64,000 bases of DNA, from NCBI GenBank assembly GCA_037576215.1, contig JBANDB010000001.1:3906001-3970000 (forward strand), given 5' to 3'. Origin of the DNA: Armillaria gallica. Lineage: Eukaryota; Basidiomycota; Agaricomycetes; Agaricales; Physalacriaceae. Below are positions 45,458-57,349 of the stretch, one piece after another (positions within the stretch are counted from its first letter, which is position 1; each line of letters opens with the position of its first letter). The notes under the pieces are model-generated. The model made no database searches. It worked only from the letters and a program-made list of their open reading frames with translations, and was not told the origin of the DNA. The translations under genes and the position numbers were made by a program.

Positions 45458-47958
45458 TCACTGCCCCGCCACCCGCCCATCACTGTCTTTCAACAGCTTC
45501 TTACTCCGATCTCTCAAGATATGCTTCATAACCTTCTATTAACACAGCCAGTCAGTCGCATACCACTAAACCCACATAAAACTCACCCCACTCGCCGTCT
45601 TTGGAAGCTCATCCGTGAACCAAACCCACGCCGGGGCGTTCTACACAAGTAAGCGACCCCCCTGACAACTTCCAGCTCACCTGTGGGTTCATCGCATCAG
45701 AAACGGCCTTGCGAACCTCCTCCTTTGAAATATCATCGTGCCCCGGCGCGCGAACGATCCACGCTCCAACGACCTCCCCATAGCGAGTGTCAGGCACCGC
45801 TATCGCAGCAGCTTCGTGGATACCTGGATGAGTCGTCAAGGCATTTTCGATCTGAACTGGGAACAGGTTCTGGGAGACTTGATGAACAAGGGCGGTTCGT
45901 GCTAAAATTTCGGATATGCGTACCTCTCCGCCTCGGATGATGATGTCCTTGATCCTGCCCACGACTGTTATAGGTGTTAGCATGTAGAAAACACGTTTAA
46001 AGGGTTATTACTTTTCAAATATCCCTCCTCGTCCATGGTTCCCTCGTCCCCGGTGTGCATCCAGAGTGTCCCCTCGGCATCCCTCTGCATAACCTGAGCG
46101 GTCTGCGCCTCGTCCTCCCAGTACCTGATCATCTCAATTTAATGTTGATGAAATTGAAGTTCCACAACAACGCACCCCTTCTGCACCAAGTACCCAGCAA
46201 CACATATCTGTCCGGGAACACCCACAGGAACGACATGGCCGTTCGTATCGACGATCTTGGCTCTAACGTGCGGCTGTACCTTTCCTACTGTTTCAACACG
46301 CTTGACGACGGGATCTTCAGGCGTTGTTTGGAATGATACCGGGCTGCAGGAAGTGAAATTTCTGAAAAGCGATATTTGAGCTGGATGGTATCTACCTTGT
46401 TTCGGCTGCGGATAAGGGGGGGGGGGGGATTTAAGAAACGGTCAACTAGAGAGACAAGACTCACTCATCCCATACGCATTCGTCAGGTCCACGAGGTTCA
46501 GTTTGGCGATGAGCTCTTGCATGAGGGCTATAGGTATCGGTGACCCGGCCGCAATTCCAGTCCTGCGTTCATGAATCAGCATTTATATTGCCAAACGACG
46601 GTGATTTACCGCAGGCTTCTCGTGTTTGGCTCTTCTCCTCGAGCACGCCTATCGTCTATCTCTGCCAATACTCCGAGGAAATGGGTGGGCACGCCATGCA
46701 ACGCCGTACATTTTTCCTCTATTATGGCAGCTACGATAGCATGTGGATCAAATATTTCTGACGGAAAGACGATACCCGCTCCATAAGACCATGCCGCGAG
46801 ATTCCCAAGGACGAGGCGTAAATAAGAAGTAAGCAAACTCTCAACTCTATGCGAATGGAGGGGACTTATCAAAACAGTGAAAGAGCGGGGGTACATTGCC
46901 TTATCTCGAAGTCAAGCGAAGGTTTCTGGGGGCTGGTGTAAAACTTACAAACGAGATCCCGGTCTGTCAAATGCATGCACCTGCCTACAGAAAGAGCGTT
47001 GTTCAATAGATTGTGATGGGTTAGCGACACGGCCTTTGGAGACCCCGTCGTGCCACTGAAATATTGAAATAAGGAGTGGAAGTAGTGTACGCAGACAGAA
47101 AAGTGACCTAGTGAACTGCAAATTAATGACCTCGTCCTTGTGTAGAGAATCGGCTGCAGCCTGACGTTGTTGATCCAGGCTGCTTCTATCTTGCCGCCAT
47201 ACAAACACTTCGCGCCAATCTATAAGCGACTTTACCTCCAGCGCGTCCAGCTCGGCTCTACACGACTCTTCGTTATCGACGACTACGATATTACGAAGGT
47301 CTGGCAGGGCTTCTTCTTGTATTTCTCCTGGATTCGCGCTTCGTATTGAAGGGTACAGGTCTGCTAGTAGCTGGATATATGCAGACGAACGAATCCGGGG
47401 AACGACGAAGAGGTGCTTGACACCGACGTGTCTCAAAGCAGTCGCCTGGGGCCAGTCAGAGAGGAGGAGGAGATGCAGCTTTGCAACATACGAGCTCGTT
47501 CACCCGGTAGGCCGGGTTGATCGTGACGAGAATAGCACCGATAGACGCGCAGGCCCATTGCAGAGTCGCATAGGCGCTTATACAGAACGTGAGAACATAC
47601 AGATAAAAGAAATTTATCGTGCCCACCTGTTGTTGCCCATGAGAACTCCTACACGGTCGCCTTTCTGGATACCCATGGCCAAGAGACCCCGCGCAGCTGC
47701 ACTGATGCACGTCTCGAAATCGGAGAAATCCCAAGCCAAGTGTGACTCTACGCCGAGATTGGCCAAGCGAGGACCTCCAAGAGAACGGGCGTGCTCGTTT
47801 CTGCATATCAAGGCCGGTTTCGTAGCGTGTTTCTGCAGGATTTCAGAAGCAAAGTAGTCGGGCAGCGTCTTGTGACACAGTGGAGGATGACGAGAGCCTT
47901 CTACTGTAGACATTGTCAGATTTCGAGTCCATCGTCGCTTTGCCAGTCTCGAGAACAT
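45458..47958 (-). CDS. Acyl-CoA synthetase (ACSF2-like, AMP-forming)
   Basis: Activates a fatty acid to acyl-CoA through acyl-AMP. Intact, 14 exons, 616 residues: 47958..47627, 47576..47492, 47445..47108, 47055..46949, 46899..46870, 46817..46610, 46562..46465, 46405..46396 (10 nt), 46343..46176, 46124..46012, 45964..45924, 45869..45681, 45640..45587 and 45535..45458. Motifs: [20 protein letters not shown] (ATP loop), [43 protein letters not shown] (hinge) and [13 protein letters not shown] (catalytic Lys). The N-terminus [16 protein letters not shown] looks like a mitochondrial leader; MSTVEG at 47913 is the alternative start. The intron 46869..46818 begins AT and ends AC. All other introns are GT-AG. 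Confidence 0.9.
46818..46869 (-). other. Probable U2-type AT-AC intron
   Basis: 52 nt, starting ATAAGTCC and ending TTATTTAC, with a CTTAC branch-like site 12 nt from the end. Removing exactly this segment restores HCFGLVLGN, the expected family sequence, in frame. No GT-AG alternative keeps the frame. Confidence 0.7.
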
Positions 47959-48177
47959 TGGAACGGAGCCCCGCATGACGAGTAAGAGAAAGAAATCACG
48001 CGGCCAATTACGTTGCGCTTAAAACCGAATTGGTGCATTCCGATGGACGCCATGAGAATATATACACGGAGCGAGGGAAGAGTGGAGTAACTGCAGAGAA
48101 AGCCAGGAAATGGCGCGTGAACTTAAAGCAGAGTCCAGGCCCACCGCCGAAATTTGACTTTTATTAAATAATAAACA

Positions 48178-49716
48178 TTACATCCAGACATCAAGTTCAC
48201 TTGTACAAGGTGCGTCGCAACAAATACTGGCATCACGACGGTCAGCACAGTCTGAACACCGTATCACTTCTTCACGGCAAGAAGAGCACTCATCAGCAGA
48301 TAAGCACTCACGACAGCAAGCTTCATCACAGTACTCGCAGACGATAAACAGCCCGAGCTTCGTGTTTCGCGAACAGGTTTCGCAAAGAGCTGACTCACAT
48401 ATACTGCACGTCCACTCAAATTTGGTTTCCTGTGTTTCGCGACATCCTGTGTCAAGTCCTCCGGTAGGCTTGTCGGTTGTTGGCTTTCCTTCATCGGATT
48501 CCTCTTCTTCGCCACGGCAAGTCAAGCACCATTCAGACTTCCTGCATCCAAGACAGCGCTTGGCCATACCACAATCATCGCACAACGCGGTGTGACAAGA
48601 AGGGCAATTCCATATCGGCCTGACTCTCTTGAACGCACAAGCAGCGCAAATCCAGGTGCATTGATTAGAACAGGTCTTGTGCCCAGGCTGGGCTTCGCAG
48701 ACTGGGCAAATCGCAGGGTGGTAGGAACCTGACAGCGTCTTGGGCACCTTTTTCGACCAACAACCACGCGCACCGCATTTCGTCCAAACTCGATGGCTAG
48801 GACAAGGTGCAAGCACTGGAGGATGTGCAGGAGCTGTAGCCTTTTGTTTACCCTTTCGATTTGGAGGATCGCTTGAATATTCCATATCACTTGGCAGTAT
48901 ATGCACGGGTCGGCCAAAGCACCATTTCCAGTCCTTCTCGCATGTCCATTGGTCGCAGGTCGTAACGGGACACGGTCTCAGCTTGACATCGTCGCCAGCG
49001 CCGATACAGCTCCGGCAAAAACGCGTGTCCTGGTGTTCGGTACACACTTTGAGTCCATCAGAGCTGTGGCTAGAACAAGAAGGATCAGAGCAACAGAGAA
49101 TGCCGCACTTGAGGCACTTTACAAGAGTCTCTGGCGCCTTGCATACCGGGCAAGCGTATTCAGGTGGACTAGGAAGGGCGTGTTGTTCGATAGCCCGGTG
49201 TTCTACCAAGCGTTTGTAGAATGACTAGAGGAATCGCGATGAGACAGACTCGCGACCAGGGTAAAGACTCACTTGAATCGCTTCCTCTTTCCTTTGCTCT
49301 GCTGCTCGCTCGTTCTGCGCTATCTGTTGCCTCACACGAAGAATGCTCTGCTGACGTCCTCGAGCATGCCTCAAAGCGACATTCTGCAGCTCCAGCAAAT
49401 CGTGCGCGATGTCGTCCGGACTGGCAAAATCTTCGTCTCTGAACCCGTCGTACACTGTCTGCTGGTTGACGAAGACCATGAAGTGCAGGCGTTGTACAGG
49501 CTGGTCAGATTCCCCTTCGTGAAACTCGAGAATGACAGCGCTGGGTGTAGTATCCTCTTCGACCTTGTAAGTAAAACAAGGTCGGTTCCACCACCGGTCG
49601 AGTTGTAGAGGTAGAATGAGGTTTCGATGTCGGTATACTGACTGCATTATTTTGAGGACTGTTGGCTTGATAGAGGATGTAATGGGAACATTTTCCCAGC
49701 TATTACTGGGGTTCAT
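48178..49716 (-). CDS. Two-part cysteine-rich zinc-binding-like protein
   Basis: Two exons, 49716..49273 and 49224..48178 (intron 48 nt, GTGAGT...CTAG, phase 0); 496 residues. Residues 1-148 form a soluble domain (VLKIMQSVYRHRNLILPLQL, DRWWNRPCFTYKVEE, LHFMVFVNQQTVYDGF) ending in a charged helix (RVRQQIAQNERAAEQRKEEA). Exon 2 is a chain of CxxC/CxxH knuckles: CPVCKAPETLVKCLKCGILC, CTEHQDTRFCRSCIG, CPVCEAQPGHKTCSNQC, CPSCHTALCDDCGMAKRCLG and CEYCDEACCRECLS, ending near SELDVWM. The spacing suggests several zinc sites, RING-like in part, but fits no class I can name. A decayed paralogue lies at 38353..39110, and a hAT-type MITE sits 121 bp upstream of the ATG. Function unknown; a ubiquitin-ligase-like role is possible. 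Confidence 0.75.
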
Positions 49717-49837
49717 GATGATAATTGTTGAAGAATGAATGGGCGTGCTGACGGACGGAAGTCGGCTGTGATCGATGTTTGTATCTCCGATTGAAATACA
49801 TTCGTTGCCGATTAGTCGCCGACTGTGCTCCGTTTAC

Positions 49838-50407
49838 TAGGGTTCCGTAAGATATTATGGGTCCGTGTTTAAAACCGGTTATAAACATCCTTCCTAATTT
49901 GGGTATTATAAACAGAGGTTTCAAACATGTTTCAAACAACTTGGTAAGAAATGTTATTAACCTGTTAAAAATGAGATATAAACGATGTTTATAACATGCT
50001 TGCGTGTAGACAACTTCGATACCCTTGTAAAATGCCAGAGGAGCACTGTATGGCTTAATCCAGGCTCGCATACTGTTGGTGATTAGTCGGTCACGTTGTT
50101 ACATTAGCCAAGATGACTGGATATATATAGACATGTCCATTACTTTTGCAAGGATTAGTGACAAAACTAAGGAAACTGTCAGAATTTCATCTGGAATGCC
50201 AACAAATACTATGTTCATCCACCAAATTTGCTCTGTAGATGGATAGAGCACTGATTTCTGCTTGTAAAAGCTGCGAAAACGTCATAATTATTAACAATTG
50301 TAAACACACCCATTTGGACCCCTTGTGTTTAAAACCGGTTTCAAACATGTTATAAACCATGTTTTAAATACGATGTTTAGAATTCGGACATTTCTTACGG
50401 AACCCTA
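49838..50407. mobile_element. hAT-type MITE, 570 bp
   Basis: Terminal inverted repeats TAGGGTTCCGTAAGA (15 bp, exact) and an 8-bp target-site duplication CCGTTTAC at 49830..49837 and 50408..50415. No transposase. Subterminal motifs GTGTTTAAAACCGGTT occur at 49865 and 50327, and several ATGTTTATAA/TGTTATAAAC variants lie in between. The equivalent position in the duplicated block (near 37520) is uninterrupted, so the insertion is younger than the duplication. Confidence 0.9.
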
Positions 50408-50697
50408 CCGTTTACAATAATTTATTTCAACCCAGTCTGTATCCTTTCTTTAGCTTCGGCTCTGGCCTCTCTCGTTTGTTATCCATCAAGCGCCGTTCTT
50501 AGCTCTTGGAATCTTGGAGGTTACGAACAACGGGTTTTACCAGGATTGCCGGTCTTCCATCACCAATATAACTTCGTAATTAACACCGAACCCATCATCG
50601 CTAGGAAATCTGAAATGGAGATACTATGGGGTGGTCTAGCGTCAGCGATTGAACGAGGACGAAACAAGTATCATAAAGTGGGAAGAGCCCTACCTCT

Positions 50698-51072
50698 TCA
50701 GAGCTCGTCGGGCAGCCATCCCCCTTTGACTGTGGTCTCAATTCTTTTCGGGATGCCTAGTCCCTCCTGATTTAACTGCTTCTCGTCGAACAGGGTCGCG
50801 CCGCCACAGTGTCGACATTGGTCTCCATATTGATGTTTACTTTCTATGTGTTGGCAGTCTAATCCCACAGCATTGATCCGCGGTATCTGGCTACTCTTGC
50901 TTATCCAGGCGTCTATCTGATGGTTGAAATGAATATTCTCTTTTTGATTATTGCACTGTACTTCAACTATAGAGTATCTAAACCGCTGTAAGGAAGGATA
51001 TATTTTGTATGTCTTTAAGCTATGATAGTACTCGGGAAGAAACGATGCAGTGCAATATTGTGTCACAAGCAT
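50698..51072 (-). CDS. Hypothetical protein fragment with CxxC
   Basis: Open frame ending HIESKHQYGDQCRHCGGATL, FDEKQLNQEGLGIPKR and so on to LPDEL. The first ATG codons are weakly supported, and the piece may be the last exon of a larger, partly lost gene. A degraded inverted copy lies at 36570..36800, which keeps the same frame over ESKHQYG; that is some evidence it once coded. No family recognised. Confidence 0.35.
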   Translation of the reverse strand: MLVTQYCTASFLPEYYHSLKTYKIYPSLQRFRYSIVEVQCNNQKENIHFNHQIDAWISKSSQIPRINAVGLDCQHIESKHQYGDQCRHCGGATLFDEKQLNQEGLGIPKRIETTVKGGWLPDEL

Positions 51073-51308
51073 ATAAACGGGGACATCGAAGTGAGTGGCA
51101 AAAATGGGTTACATCTTTGGCAAACGCGACATAGGTACTACGAAATATCTAGCCTTATATACTACGAAATACCCGCGGAAATAAGCTGACACGTAAGTAA
51201 ATCCCTACGAGAACCAAACGGCGACTAACTGTCCGCCATGAGAAGCTCGAATACCTCACATGCAGGGCGGTGACCCGAAATAACATAAAAATGCTGCAAT
51301 TAGAAATG

Positions 51309-52779
51309 CTAATGCCTTGCACGGTGGCCTGTGCTAGGGATTACTACAACCATGGACAGAAACATGACAATATGAGCCGCTTTAGCTTCAGCCTCAAACC
51401 TCTCCCTGTTCGCTTCTAGCCTTCTGTATAGTGAGTCAGACATGACATATGGCTCCTTAGGTAGCTCCACAGGTTCCTTGCGCAAGAGGGCCGGAGGAAT
51501 ACCACTGACAACTGTGTCTAGCCTATCCAAAAGCTCTGCCGCTGTTGGACGAGTCCGAGGATCTTCATTTCTTGTAGACTCTAATATTTCGTCGATTTCC
51601 CATATAGTTGACTGTGGAAGAATCAGTCAGTCTTTCATTAGTTGAATTGAATAAAACCATACACGAAACCTCGTCAAATCCGAGCCAAATTGCCATATAT
51701 CCAACGCGAATGGGTCGTATGTATCGGAGACTTGAAATTCGGGTGCCACTGGCCGTCCATAGGAGTCCAATGGGAAGGGATATCCTGTCGCGACGCGCTC
51801 TTCCGGTCTAGAATCTTTTGGGAAGTCCACGGCGATTTCGAAATCTATGAGATATACCCGAGGTCGAGTGAAGCCACGTCGCTTCACGTTGGGATCTAAA
51901 GTGTTTGGATGTCATTCGAGTAGAAAGTTGCTCAGGAACAGATTTGGAAGGACATCTAATATTATATGCTCGAATTGTGTCTGAGTACATACCCTATGAG
52001 CAATACGATGTCTTTCATGAATGAATACAATCCCCTAAGGTGGCGCAAAGATTAGTGTGGCGTAGCTCATTGAGTGGAAATTTTACTTCAATCGCCTGCA
52101 TGAGCATATCCATGATGTCTTCTACGGTGTTCTTTGGCCAGCTATTAATGGACCGCGTTAGTGATACCGCGACCAGAGGGAAGACACCAAATGTGAGGTC
52201 CAAGAGGGGAAGGGCGTGGTTGTTGCTTAACAGGCCCTCTTCGCCCGTACAAATTTTCTTGACAATACGTAGGGTATCATGGCCCTCTCCGTCAGCGGTT
52301 ATGATACGAATCATCACATCCCGGCCATCGTTGTGGCGGGCTGCGATAATATTAGCGTTCTAGAAAGGATAATCAGGGCGATTGAAGGGACGCTCTGGAT
52401 TGAAGATTCAGACGGTTGGCGTCACATAATGCAGAGTCTGATGACTGTCCGGTATAGCTAGTGTGTGATAAAGAAACCCGTTTAAAGGCGACGGGCCTCG
52501 GTCGCCTGGGGAAATGAGTGAGAAGCCCCAATCCTTTCCCCATAAAGTATACCCGCGAACGCTGAGTAAGGACTGTAGACGGGACCATAGAGGTAGCCAT
52601 GTGTGATCCTCCTGGTCGTCCCGTAGTCCACATTCATAGCTTCTCCAGTCAGCTAAGTTCGCAGGTAGCTGTAATCTCAGCCAGAATGCAGAATTATGTG
52701 AGATAATTATGCGTACAACATCGCACCGTAGGGTAACATCATCCGAATCTGGCGTTGGGGCAGAAGAGGAAGGAGACAT
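51309..52779 (-). pseudogene. Kinase-like protein of mushroom type, broken
   Basis: Pieces of one protein kinase-like gene appear in order: SLLSVRGYTLWGKDWGFSLI, GRDVMIRIITADGEGHDTLR (N-lobe), NNHALPLLDLTFGVFPLVA, GIVFIHERHRIAHR (after a 52-nt GTAAAA...TTAG intron; start of the HRD loop), FTRPRVYLIDFEIAVDFP (DFE in place of DFG), YDPFALDIWQFGS, STIWEIDEILESTRNEDPRT and RPTAAELLDRL. The HR-D junction is out of frame, and LLE-stop-HPNTLDP has TGA where Trp is expected. Two independent lesions indicate a pseudogene. The DFE variant is usual in this mushroom family as I know it. The same C-terminal tail also occurs as traces near 50450 and 37560. Confidence 0.65.
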
Positions 52780-53582
52780 TATAGATTCGGAGCCAGCATC
52801 ATTAATCCGCCACCCAAATGCATTGAGTTGAGTTGTACAAACAAAACATTGAAATTCGTTGGCCCTGACCGGTAACTTGAAAAGTTTACTGTTGGCAGGG
52901 TCTGTCCGAAAGAACAGGGAGGCTTGCCTTCGTATCTAACGTTCCGTCTTTATGCCTCGCTCTTGCAATAAAAGTTTGGTCACCATATCTCGGACTTTCT
53001 TGCTGCGAGAGTCCCTATTTGTAGGAACATTCCATCCTTTAAAGTTTATAATGAGTATACTTATCAGATCCACAGGCTCCAGGCCTCAAGGTCTCTGAGT
53101 CTCAGGGCCAAACGTTAACATTCCATTGACTCTGGTGTCACAGGCAGGACGGCACAGACTCAAGAAATAGAAAGCGCTGAAGTCGGCAGCCGAAGCCGAG
53201 ATTGACCTGAGACCATCTCTATCTCAATGGTTTGAAACAGGATGTAGAATAATTGCCTCTCTTCTTTGGGTGGATTATATATAAAACGATAAGTACTACT
53301 CCACATTTTGAATTGAATTAAACATAAGGGATGATGTAAGGGCTATAGCTACATAACAAGAACAGAGCGTGTCAACAATGCAGGGTAATCGCAAACGAGG
53401 AAAGCGGATAACAGGATTGGAAAGCAAGGCAGGTAGCAGTGGACAGCGACAGGTTCCAGGACGTTAGGGAATACGAGTATTCATAAAGGATAAATGGAAA
53501 AAAGGGGCGTTAACATCGATCGTGGAAGGTTCTTGTCAAAACAACTGAGGGGGAAGCATGATGAAGGATGCAAAGGACATAA
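52780..53582. other. Intergenic, no supported gene
   Basis: No motif-bearing ORF. It separates the 5' end of the kinase relic from the 3' end of the RING/RRM gene. Confidence 0.4.
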
Positions 53583-56500
53583 TCAACGCAAACTGGAGCC
53601 AGAGAGTCTCTCGGCAAGCGCTTGTACCAAATTGGTTTCAACGCCAAACTCTCGAGCAAGGTCGTCGATCTGACCATCGCTTTGTACTGCAGCGGCGCTT
53701 GGCGGCGATGCAGGGCGTTCACCATTAGAAGTCGCAGTAGAGGGTGAGGCAATGGTGATGCTGCTCGGAGTACGGTACCCGCTTTCGGCTTCGCCGTCCT
53801 CATCTTCGATATCGGCATCTGAGTTGTATGGGGACAAAGAGTTGCACTCGGAGGTTGAGGAGGGCACCTGAGCTTCAAGCGCTTCAGATATTGTGCTTAT
53901 CTGCTGCGGTGTGAAGGCTACGAAGACGTCAAATAAATCCTTGGACGTATTAGATAACAGCCGTACCTTGACAAGACGTGGCAGTTTTAACGACATGTTC
54001 TAGCAAGACGGTACTCAACTCTGCAGGGGTGTTGTTATCTTTAAACTGTTCTTTCTCTTGTACGGTGCGGCTTAATAGGACTTGTACGGCGGCTGCAAAA
54101 AGGGAGCGTCAGAAAGACAGACAAAGACAAGTACCGACTTTAAAACTTACAGTATGTAACATCTAAAATTAGGGCGTTAAAACTAGATGTTGACAATAGA
54201 TAATAACACCTTACCGTATAACATGTCCCTCAATCCTACTGACCAGGACACGCGGCTGTCGACATCGGCAGGGAATTTACTGAGGACGCTAATAAGCGAG
54301 TGGAAGGGCAAGGAGGGTACTTTTAGGAAATGTGCCTAATGACGCGTCAGCAACCATGATCATGCAGATAGAAGAATAAAATCATTACATCTGGGGACCG
54401 AATTAGGTATAAGAGAGCGGAGACTTCAGCGTCCGTCATAAGCCCATATTCCAAGGCACTGATGACACGGTCATTGTTCAATCCCGCTAGAGACGGATGA
54501 GATCCATCAAATGCACCGCGCCACGACGGGAACAGCTATCGGGAAAACGTTAGGATTGGTCTTAACTGAGAACGGCAGAAACCAACAGCAGCCATCAATT
54601 CCTCTTGGGAACTTCGGGTGACAGTGACGCCCCTAGCCCTTCGCCCTTTGCCAAGGACGCTTCCTCGACCTCTACCAGCTCCGACCCTAGAGCTCATATC
54701 TCCCCTGACCCTGGAGGAAGATGATGTTTCGCCACGAAGAATAGCCGCGGCAATCTCTTCAGATTGAACTTCAACGAAGGCATGACTCATAGTCTTGCCT
54801 TTGCGATCTAAAAGTACATGGCCGCGTTCAACTGGTTGCTGCAGCCAAGCCGAAATGCTCGGTGGCGTGATATCCTAGTTAATACTTAACTTTGGCTCAC
54901 CCAAACTGAACAAAGTTGACATACCCAAGGAACATTATCAATGCGCAAAACAACGTGGTCCTTCGACGGATGTTGCTGTCTGGGGCTTTGATGATCACGA
55001 GAGCGCCGTCGGGTAGTAGGCGGAGGAGTGCTCGCCCGAACGTCATCATTTCGGAAAAACGCTTGACCTCCAAATTCAAACGCGCTTTCCAGGCCTCCTG
55101 TAAAGCTGGTGCTTACTGCGCTACCGGGAGAAGAAAACAGGGGGTCCATGAAGTTTTTACCTCTACCAATGTGTTCGTCATCGCTGCCCGATCTCTGGTC
55201 ACAGTTGCTTTCAACTGAGCCGAAGGACCGACGATCAGCTTTTGATTTTTTCTCCGCCGGACCAGACCCGCTGATCAGTTTGAAGTCCTCCACGCTGTTT
55301 TTGCAGACCGCACATTCCATATCCTTTTCCCCTACGATGTTGAGCGCGCTAGTTAAACATGCTGAACATAAAGGATGGTTACAGGGCACAAGGATAGCCA
55401 AACGGGGTGGGTTGTGACGCGAACAGACTGAGCACGACACGGGGTTGCTTTGTGGCTCAGGAACGGGGGTCTTCGCAGGCATATGGTAGGATCCTTGGGT
55501 AGACGACTTTGATTGGGTAACAGGCAGAGGCATAGAAACGTGTCCAGGCTCCGGATTAGCGAGGGTGCGGGAGATGCCAATAGCGGGAAGTGAATGATCC
55601 TGATAGGGTGGTAACCGGCGTGTATACGGATATTGATTGCGATATTGCTGGAAATGCTGTTCCACGCTTTGTGCGATACTGTTATTTAGTCCAGTGCCAG
55701 TCCCGACACCGCCAGCGGCATTGAAAGGATCGGCAAAGTTTGGCTGGCCGTATACAGGCATCATCGGTGCGGGAGGTGGCGCATTATTACGGAGGTGATA
55801 TGTGGCGTAATCCTGCTGGTATTGCTGCTGCATTTCATCGTGGCGTGGCAAGAAGTGTTCACGGATTCGAGAGGATTCGACTTCGAGTTGATAGTTATAG
55901 TCATAATCGTGCTCAACATCATTTTCGTCGATATCGAACAAATCCAATGAGAGGTCTAGATTCGTGGATGAGGCCATTTTTTGGGGCGTGTTGGAGACCT
56001 GTTTCATATCAACTGATGTAAGTCAAGGGTCTAGTGCAATTAAGGAAAGGACGAACTACACCAAAAGCTTCGCGCCTCCTTGTATGCGCTGGATCAGTCA
56101 GACTACCCCTCAGTTTGAGCTGTCGTGCTAGATTACGATTGGGCGGTGGTGTTGCCATTACGGAGTTTTTCGGAGCTGAGCTATTCCTGTGTCTAAGGGG
56201 AGAGGTTGGAATCATTCGTTGGCTTTGGTTCATCGCAAGAGATGCGGGCGCTTGAGAAGTCGACAGGGCACGGCGCCGCTGATTGGACATAAAAGGTGGG
56301 GGTAGGAGGGCTGGGGAAGACATCAGTCATAACGAGAAAGCACAGAATGCTTGACGCGCCTTCTTCAGCTGTGATGAAGCCAGAATCATTGGCATCATAG
56401 AACGACATATCGGTGGCTATATGCGTTAAATTTTAGCCAAGCTGATGCAAAAAAAAAGTACAGTAAATCTAGCCACCATCGTCATCATCGAATTGCGGCG

Positions 56501-56840
56501 CGTCGCACGTTGCTACATTGATGCCATTTTTACTAGCGCAGGATCGCCAGTTCCTAGCGAGATCAGCGAGGCTCTGATCCCTGGACACGTTAGGAGATGA
56601 AGTATAAGATTTTGCAACCTGAGGAGAGGCAAAATGGAAATGCTTTAAGCCAGCAGGAAAGTTTCTGACGCTGGCCGGGGTCGTCAATGCCGGGGAAGGG
56701 TTCGAGGACGCAAAAGAGCGCAGGCTCAGGGGCGTGTACGGTGTTGCAGGCGATGATGGGGATCGAAGATGGGAGTAAGAAAGCGAATGAGAATGAGAAT
56801 GGGCAGAACGGTTCGCGCGCTGGGGAGTCGAGGGAGTCAT
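53583..56840 (-). CDS. RING finger plus RRM protein
   Basis: One long gene. Exons: 56840..56477, 56416 to about 56323 (end uncertain), about 56267..56063, 56012..54925, 54874..54587, 54535..54389, 54335..54215, 54162..54151 (12 nt), 54092..53967 and 53917..53583. The N-terminus is Ser/Pro-rich and disordered (MTPSTPQRANRSAH). The large exon holds a RING finger (CSVCSRHNPPRLAIL, CNHPLCSACL, CAVCKNS), then an RRM split by an intron (LRIDNVPWD as RNP2, KGKTMSHAFVEV as RNP1-like). A Gly/Arg-rich linker (VGAGRGRGSVLGKGRRARG) and a helical C-terminal half (LFPSWRGAFDG, SLPFHSLISVLSKFP) follow, ending LVQALAERLSG. Probably an RNA-binding E3 ligase-like regulator. The join of the second and third exons is the weakest part. 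Confidence 0.75.
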
Positions 56841-57349
56841 TGCGAAGGTAGAGAAACAAGCGTTGACCTGATCAACAAAACGGGGACAAAGCGTGACGAC
56901 GCGGTACGTCACATCACGTGTCCTCCTCGCCGCGTGTTCAACGCGTCCTGCTTCTATAGTACTCAGCCCGGTAAGCCGCTTTAGACGCGTCGAATCACGT
57001 TTAGCTGACTTCAGCAGAAGCGTGCTGTGCTCGAACAGTGAGCTTCACCTGGAGCTTTGTCCTGAATTAAAGTACCAATATAAAGTACTTGATGGAAATT
57101 CTGCCGAATGGAGATGGCAAATAAATACCCCCGCTTTGCGATCGCCCTATCCATCATTGGATTGATACTGTCCACTAGAGACGACAGGCTTGCCCTGAAT
57201 CCCCGCCACCCCAAGCTCGGCAATGATGCAAGATAACCGTAAGTACTCAAATCGCGCAATGTGTATCACGGTGATAAAGCGGACGCTATGAATTCATTCA
57301 ATATTTTCTGGTTCGTGGCTCAGAAGAGCGTGTCATTCCGCGGAGTTTA
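56841..57349. other. Intergenic
   Basis: No supported gene; 5' region of the RING/RRM gene and 3' end of the serine hydrolase gene. Confidence 0.4.

Noticed and set aside
46418..46430. Long G run as a quadruplex or regulatory tract
   Set aside because: It is the C-rich stretch before an acceptor in an intron of the synthetase gene, read on the other strand.
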